The translations under genes were made by a program, and so were the position numbers. Shown one piece after another: positions 32,536 through 36,686 of a stretch of 36,686 nt of DNA. Position 1 is the first letter of the stretch. Every line of letters starts with the position of its first letter. Origin of the DNA: CAITSH01 sp945892985 (GTDB taxonomy: Bacteria; Pseudomonadota; Gammaproteobacteria; Burkholderiales; SG8-39); the NCBI GenBank assembly GCA_945892985.1, contig CAMDDU010000044.1, forward strand, positions 1-36,686, given 5' to 3'. The notes below the pieces were generated by a model, which had not been told where the DNA came from, did not search any database, and was given only the letters and a program-made list of their open reading frames with translations.

Positions 32536-35500
32536 TTACTTGCATGCCAACCTTGCAAGCGGCTGGCTGTTGAAGCAGTCCGAATTCTTGCTCTGACGTT
32601 TGGTCGGGGCAAGGAGAACAGGCGGGAAACCGTCCGTGCCGGTGTCCCCGACTGCGGCTGGCTCAAGCCCGTCATTCGAACCGGCAGCGGTGGGCGGCAG
32701 CGTATTCAGAAACTGCTCCGCGTCACTTGCCAGCATGATCGACCCGGTGCCGCCGACCGCAATGGCATTGGGATTGATCGTGCTGAATGCAAAGGCATAG
32801 AGGCTTGCCGCCAGTTGGCTGTTCACCGTGTTAGGCGACGGCAAGGCGAGCACTCCGGGCACGTAGGTAATACTGTAATTGGAAGAAGTGAGGCCAAATG
32901 GCGTGATCGCATACGAGCCCGACGGCGATTCCAGCGTGGCCAAATTGGTGTACTGCAGCGTGCCGCCCAGCGATGCCGGCGTTTCAGCCAGAACGAAACC
33001 GCTAAGGGTGGCGGTAAAGGGCGGATTCGGCGTACCGACGAGACGCAATTTGTCATCGGCCCTTACGCTAAGCGGGGCCGTCGTGATTGACAGATTGTTG
33101 CCCGTGTAGCTGGTCAGGTTGTAGTTCGAGTTAGCCACCAGCGTTCCCTGGCTGATCGCATACGGACCACCGGTCACACTCTCACCCGCAACGCGCGTCT
33201 GCGCCCCGGTGAAAACAAGGGCCTGGCTCTCGCCGTTTTTTAAACCTGCGGAGACAAATGCCAAAACAGGATCATTGCCACCATAGGTCTTGGTGATACT
33301 GTTCGCGGTAATCGTGAGAGGCGCAGGATTGACCGAGATGGTTCCGGTTGATACAAAGTTCAAGCCATAGCCGGTCAGGCTTGTCAGCGTGCCATTTGCA
33401 ACGCTCACGGCGTACGCAGAACCGGCAACGTTGGCAGTGGACGCGGCGCCCGCAGACGTCACTGCGGGGGCCCCGCCAAGCAAGGAGCCGATCGCCACGC
33501 TCGAGTCGGCGACCACCGCGCCGCCATAAGTGCTGGCGTTCGCCCCGGTAATGGTGCGCTGCGCCGGCAGGGTGCCGGTCAGGTCATCGCCATAAGTCTT
33601 TACCGCGCTGGTCGATGTGACGGTCAGGTTGGGTGCCTGGTTGAACAAATAGCGGTTCCCGGTTTGCGTGATCCCGGCCGGAGCGTTTCCCGCGTACGTC
33701 TTGTTCCACAGGGCAAGATTGCCGCTCGCCAGCGATCCAAATGTCGCTGTCGCCGGATTGCTCGTGTACACCAACCAGCGACCTCCAGCGCCCGTGCTCA
33801 GTGCCGACGCACCCGCGCTGTTGGCAAAATTTGCACCTGCGCTGGCAACAATGGCGGTCGTGCTCGTGTCAGTTGTGGCAATAACCCCGTTCAAAGTGAG
33901 GTTTCCGCCTGCCCTCGCAAGAACCGTCCCGTTGGCGTTGATCGCGCCCAGCGTAGCGGCGCCACCCGCGCTTGCGCTTACCGCCCCCAGACGGGTGCCC
34001 GCGGTTCCCAGCGTACCGCTCAGATTGATAATGCCGGCGCTCCCTGTTGATGCAGTCAGGGCACGCCCCGCAACGTCGCCGGTGACATTACCCGCACCGC
34101 TGATGGTCCCGTCGCCAGTCAGGATGCTTGTCGGTGCGCGCAATTGCGTACTGTTCAAAGTGACGGTCGTTCCCGCAGCGCTGTCATTGCGTCCGTAGGT
34201 CACGCTGGAAAATCCCGACTGGACAAATGCGAGATCGGCAGTGGTGAGATCAAGCACCGCGCCCCCGGTGTCGGCCCCGGAAGCAATGCTCATCGATGTC
34301 AGCGTGCCGCTTGGCTTGAGCGTCAGTGCCGCTGTCCCTGTCACATTGCCGGAAAAATTTATTTCCGTCGCGGCAATGATCAGGTCATTGGCGCCGGCGG
34401 CCACCGTGGACGTAAAAGCTGTCGTCCCTCCGGTTGCGCTTAGCGTGGTAGCCATAGTGAGCGAAAGCGCGTCGCCATAAGATTGGCCCGCAGCTCCGCT
34501 GGTGTTGACGGCGCCACCGCCAATTTGCGTCGTGCCGCCGGCATTTGTCGTTAGCGACAAAAGCGGGGAAATAGCGCCGATCGCACCATTCATTATCGTA
34601 CTGCCATTGGTATTTGCCACCAGAGCACGCGCACCGCCGGTCGAATCAATCCCACCGTCAAACTGAATGGCACCGCCTGTCCCGAGCCCAGCACTACCGC
34701 CACTCGCATCAAGGGTAACCGTAGCGGCGTTCAGCAACACCGCGTCCTTCAAGCGAATCTGTGCACCCGAGCCTGCGACTCCGGTGCCAAAACGATTACC
34801 GCCAGTCGCGACTAGATTGCCACTTAGCGTAATTGTCGGTGAAGTGCCACCAGCATCCAGCGTAATGGTTCCGGCATTTCCACCGGCAGCATTCCCTGCA
34901 ACGCCGTTACCCCCTATGGTCGAGATCGCTCCGACCGACACGACACCGCCTGTTCCCGTCACCGCCACGGCCGCGCCGTTGCCGCCGTTTTGGTTAGTGC
35001 CCACGCCTGCCGAGCCGCTGGCTGTGATCGCGCCCAAGGCTGTGATGGCTGCGCCTGCGCTGATGGTGACGATGCCCGCGTCGCGCCCATTCAGCGTACT
35101 CAGGGCGTTGACCGTACCGCCACCTGTCCCGATGGTGCCCGTACTCAGCGTACCCGTCGTCGTGATATTGACTGCGCCGCCATTGCCGTTGGCAGCGCCA
35201 GCCGTACTCAGGTTAGCCAGTGTGGTCGCCGTCGCAGCCGTGGCGTTGTTATTAACCGTGATGCTGCCAGCCGCTCCCGCCGCTATCGTGCCTGTCGACG
35301 CGCCAGTCAGGGCGTTGAGTCCGCCCGTGCCCGCCAAACTGATAGCGCCCGTGCTGGCTGCGGCGTTGGTCACGCTGATGGTGCCTGCCGCACCGCCTGC
35401 TGCTGCGGTGGCTGATGCTGCGCCGCCATTGGCCGTCATGGCACCCGTGCCAGTGCTGGTCATGCCGCCTGCGGTGCTGGTCACGCTGATCGCACCGCCG

Positions 35501-36686
35501 CTGCCGCCTGCAAAGCTTGTTCCGGCGCCTGCTCCGCCTGTGGCAACCAGGGCGCTGGCCCCCAAGGTGACCGTGCCGCCGCTTAACGTGATGTTGCCTG
35601 CGTTGGCACCTGCACTGGTCGCGCCCACGCCGCCTGTTGACGTGATGGCCGCACCGCCTGTGCTAAGTACGCCTGCACCGGCTGCGCTCACGCTGATGTT
35701 GCCCCCTGCGCCTTTGGCGCCCCCTGTGGTGGTAAGGGCTGCGACTGTGGCATTGCTGCCCGTCAGTGTGATCGAGCCAACCACGCCGCCTGCGCCAGTG
35801 CCCGTGGCCGCGCCCGTCTGGGCGTTGATGGTGCTGGTGCCCAATGTGCCCGCGCCTGTGATGGACACCACGCCTGCAGCGCCGCCGACTTGATCTGTGC
35901 CAGTGGCTGCGCTGCCGTTGGCGTTGATCGCGCCTGTGATGGAACGGTTCACGCCTGTGATGGTGATGTTGCCTGCGTTGCTGCCTGTGCGTGTGCCTGT
36001 GGCTAGTACCAAGCCGTTGGTATTGATGGTCGTCGCGGTCACACCAGCTTGTGAGCTCAGTGTGATATTGCCGCCGTTGCCGCCTGCCCCACCCGTGGTT
36101 GCCAGCGCTGCTGTGGTGAGGTTGCCTGTGGCAAAGCTGTTGGTCACACTGATGAAGCCTGCCGTGCCGCCGCCTGTCGGTGCTGTACCGATCGAGGCGC
36201 CTGTGCTGGCTGTCAACAGGCCCGTCACGATATTGCCTGCCGTGCTGTTGCTCACCGTGATGCTGCCTGCGTTGCCGCCCACGCCGTTGGTCGTACCGCC
36301 TGAACCACCCGATGCGGTGATGGTGTTGGTTGGGGCAATGGCGATGCCGTTGGTAGAGCTGATGTTGACGGTGCTACCCGTACCACCGGCCAGACCTGCA
36401 CCACCTGTGCCGCCGCTGGCGGCGATGTTGCCAACAGCTGTGATACCTGCCGCCGACAGTGTGATGGCCCCTGCGTTGCGCCCGGCAATGCCAGTGGCTG
36501 CGCCGCCGCTTGTACCTATCGTGCCTACTGCCAGTGTGCCTGTCGTGGTGATATTGACTGCGCCGCCATTGCCGTTGGCAGCGCCAGCCGTACTCAGGTT
36601 AGCCAGTGTGGTCGCCGTCGCAGCCGTGGCGTTGTTATTAACCGTGATGCTGCCAGCCGCTCCCGCCGCTATCGTGCCTGTCGACG
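32536..36686 (-). CDS. Giant filamentous-haemagglutinin-like adhesin, 3' part
   Basis: The frame is open from the right window edge to the stop at 32536, at least 1383 residues; the 5' end lies outside. Most is Gly/Ala/Thr/Ser-rich low-complexity beta-helix repeat with units like GGNAGTITLDAGG and NGGAVNITTTGTL, as in two-partner-secretion exoproteins. Residues near the C-terminus carry MBG-like domains (VKTYGDDLTGTL; ITKTYGGNDPVLAFVSAGLK; LSVRADDKLRLVGTPNPPF). A C-terminal tail with a QFLNTLPPTAA segment closes it. It would be exported and bind surfaces or carbohydrate. The N-terminal signal and TPS domain cannot be checked. Long opposite-strand frames (for example 34667-35893) are composition artefacts. 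Confidence 0.9.
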   Translation of the reverse strand, partial: STGTIAAGAAGSITVNNNATAATATTLANLSTAGAANGNGGAVNITTTGTLAVGTIGTSGGAATGIAGRNAGAITLSAAGITAVGNIAASGGTGGAGLAGGTGSTVNISSTNGIAIAPTNTITASGGSGGTTNGVGGNAGSITVSNSTAGNIVTGLLTASTGASIGTAPTGGGTAGFISVTNSFATGNLTTAALATTGGAGGNGGNITLSSQAGVTATTINTNGLVLATGTRTGSNAGNITITGVNRSITGAINANGSAATGTDQVGGAAGVVSITGAGTLGTSTINAQTGAATGTGAGGVVGSITLTGSNATVAALTTTGGAKGAGGNISVSAAGAGVLSTGGAAITSTGGVGATSAGANAGNITLSGGTVTLGASALVATGGAGAGTSFAGGSGGAISVTSTAGGMTSTGTGAMTANGGAASATAAAGGAAGTISVTNAAASTGAISLAGTGGLNALTGASTGTIAAGAAGSITVNNNATAATATTLANLSTAGAANGNGGAVNITTTGTLSTGTIGTGGGTVNALSTLNGRDAGIVTISAGAAITALGAITASGSAGVGTNQNGGNGAAVAVTGTGGVVSVGAISTIGGNGVAGNAAGGNAGTITLDAGGTSPTITLSGNLVATGGNRFGTGVAGSGAQIRLKDAVLLNAATVTLDASGGSAGLGTGGAIQFDGGIDSTGGARALVANTNGSTIMNGAIGAISPLLSLTTNAGGTTQIGGGAVNTSGAAGQSYGDALSLTMATTLSATGGTTAFTSTVAAGANDLIIAATEINFSGNVTGTAALTLKPSGTLTSMSIASGADTGGAVLDLTTADLAFVQSGFSSVTYGRNDSAAGTTVTLNSTQLRAPTSILTGDGTISGAGNVTGDVAGRALTASTGSAGIINLSGTLGTAGTRLGAVSASAGGAATLGAINANGTVLARAGGNLTLNGVIATTDTSTTAIVASAGANFANSAGASALSTGAGGRWLVYTSNPATATFGSLASGNLALWNKTYAGNAPAGITQTGNRYLFNQAPNLTVTSTSAVKTYGDDLTGTLPAQRTITGANASTYGGAVVADSSVAIGSLLGGAPAVTSAGAASTANVAGSAYAVSVANGTLTSLTGYGLNFVSTGTISVNPAPLTITANSITKTYGGNDPVLAFVSAGLKNGESQALVFTGAQTRVAGESVTGGPYAISQGTLVANSNYNLTSYTGNNLSITTAPLSVRADDKLRLVGTPNPPFTATLSGFVLAETPASLGGTLQYTNLATLESPSGSYAITPFGLTSSNYSITYVPGVLALPSPNTVNSQLAASLYAFAFSTINPNAIAVGGTGSIMLASDAEQFLNTLPPTAAGSNDGLEPAAVGDTGTDGFPPVLLAPTKRQSKNSDCFNSQPLARLACK
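35162..36686 (-). repeat. Direct repeat inside the adhesin gene (139 bp, 1386 bp apart)
   Basis: Positions 35162-35300 and 36548-36686 are identical, and the second copy runs off the window, so the true repeat is longer. The offset of 1386 bp is 462 codons, so the duplication keeps frame. It marks recent segmental duplication of the beta-helix region. Confidence 0.85.

Noticed and set aside
34667..35893. Long Pro/Ala/Val-rich open frame on the plus strand opposite the adhesin
   Set aside because: It is the antisense of the Gly/Ala/Thr repeats; the composition keeps the frame open. No start signals or domain.

Overview
The window looks like betaproteobacterial chromosome carrying a genomic island in a tRNA gene. 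The right side (about 28.9-36.7 kb) is ordinary core genome: tRNA-Ser(CGA), then the leftward genes serS, rarA and lolA in an order familiar from betaproteobacteria, and the 3' part of a very large filamentous-haemagglutinin-like adhesin that runs off the window edge. Assignment to Betaproteobacteria rests on this order and on a Bug-type solute-binding protein; genus cannot be told.

The island is bounded by a 14-bp direct repeat. One copy is the 3' end of tRNA-Ser (28944-28957) and the other is at 1904-1917, so the element is about 27 kb. Its P4-type integrase (2082-3335) sits at the tRNA-distal end, followed by an AlpA-like regulator and a primase-polymerase/DUF3987 replication protein (to 7510). 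Left of 1904 is a second, decayed element: a truncated integrase joined by deletion to a truncated P4-type primase, with a 22-bp inverted repeat beyond it. The two elements look like tandem insertions at one tRNA site.

The centre of the island (7.5-17.4 kb) is the most interesting part. Two divergent gene sets face away from one 344-bp intergenic region. The leftward set encodes a leucine-rich-repeat protein, a membrane-anchored Mrr-like nuclease, a Sel1-repeat protein, a coiled-coil J-domain protein and an unknown protein. The rightward set encodes a second J-domain protein with a nuclease-like C-terminal domain that seems to have lost catalytic residues, a DEDDh exonuclease, a protein made of about sixteen 25-residue WDW/LPWS repeats, and a multi-zinc-knuckle protein. 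Paralogous J-domain proteins on both arms, each beside a nuclease and a repeat scaffold, suggest one undescribed multi-gene system, perhaps anti-phage or anti-plasmid, that borrows host DnaK. That function is inference.

From 17.6 to 25.2 kb there are mixed accessory genes: small secreted proteins (one frameshifted), an HNH endonuclease beside a possible MrcB_N-type fragment, an orthocaspase fused to a formylglycine-generating-enzyme-like domain, a secreted thermonuclease and a DUF805 membrane protein. An IS91-family remnant (about 25.2-25.6 kb) marks the start of a GC-rich imported pair (HD hydrolase and Bug receptor). The tRNA-proximal end (27.7-28.9 kb) looks plasmid-like: five TACTATCAC iterons with 22-bp spacing inside each pair, hairpins, twin palindromes, a RadC-like gene and a small HTH gene.
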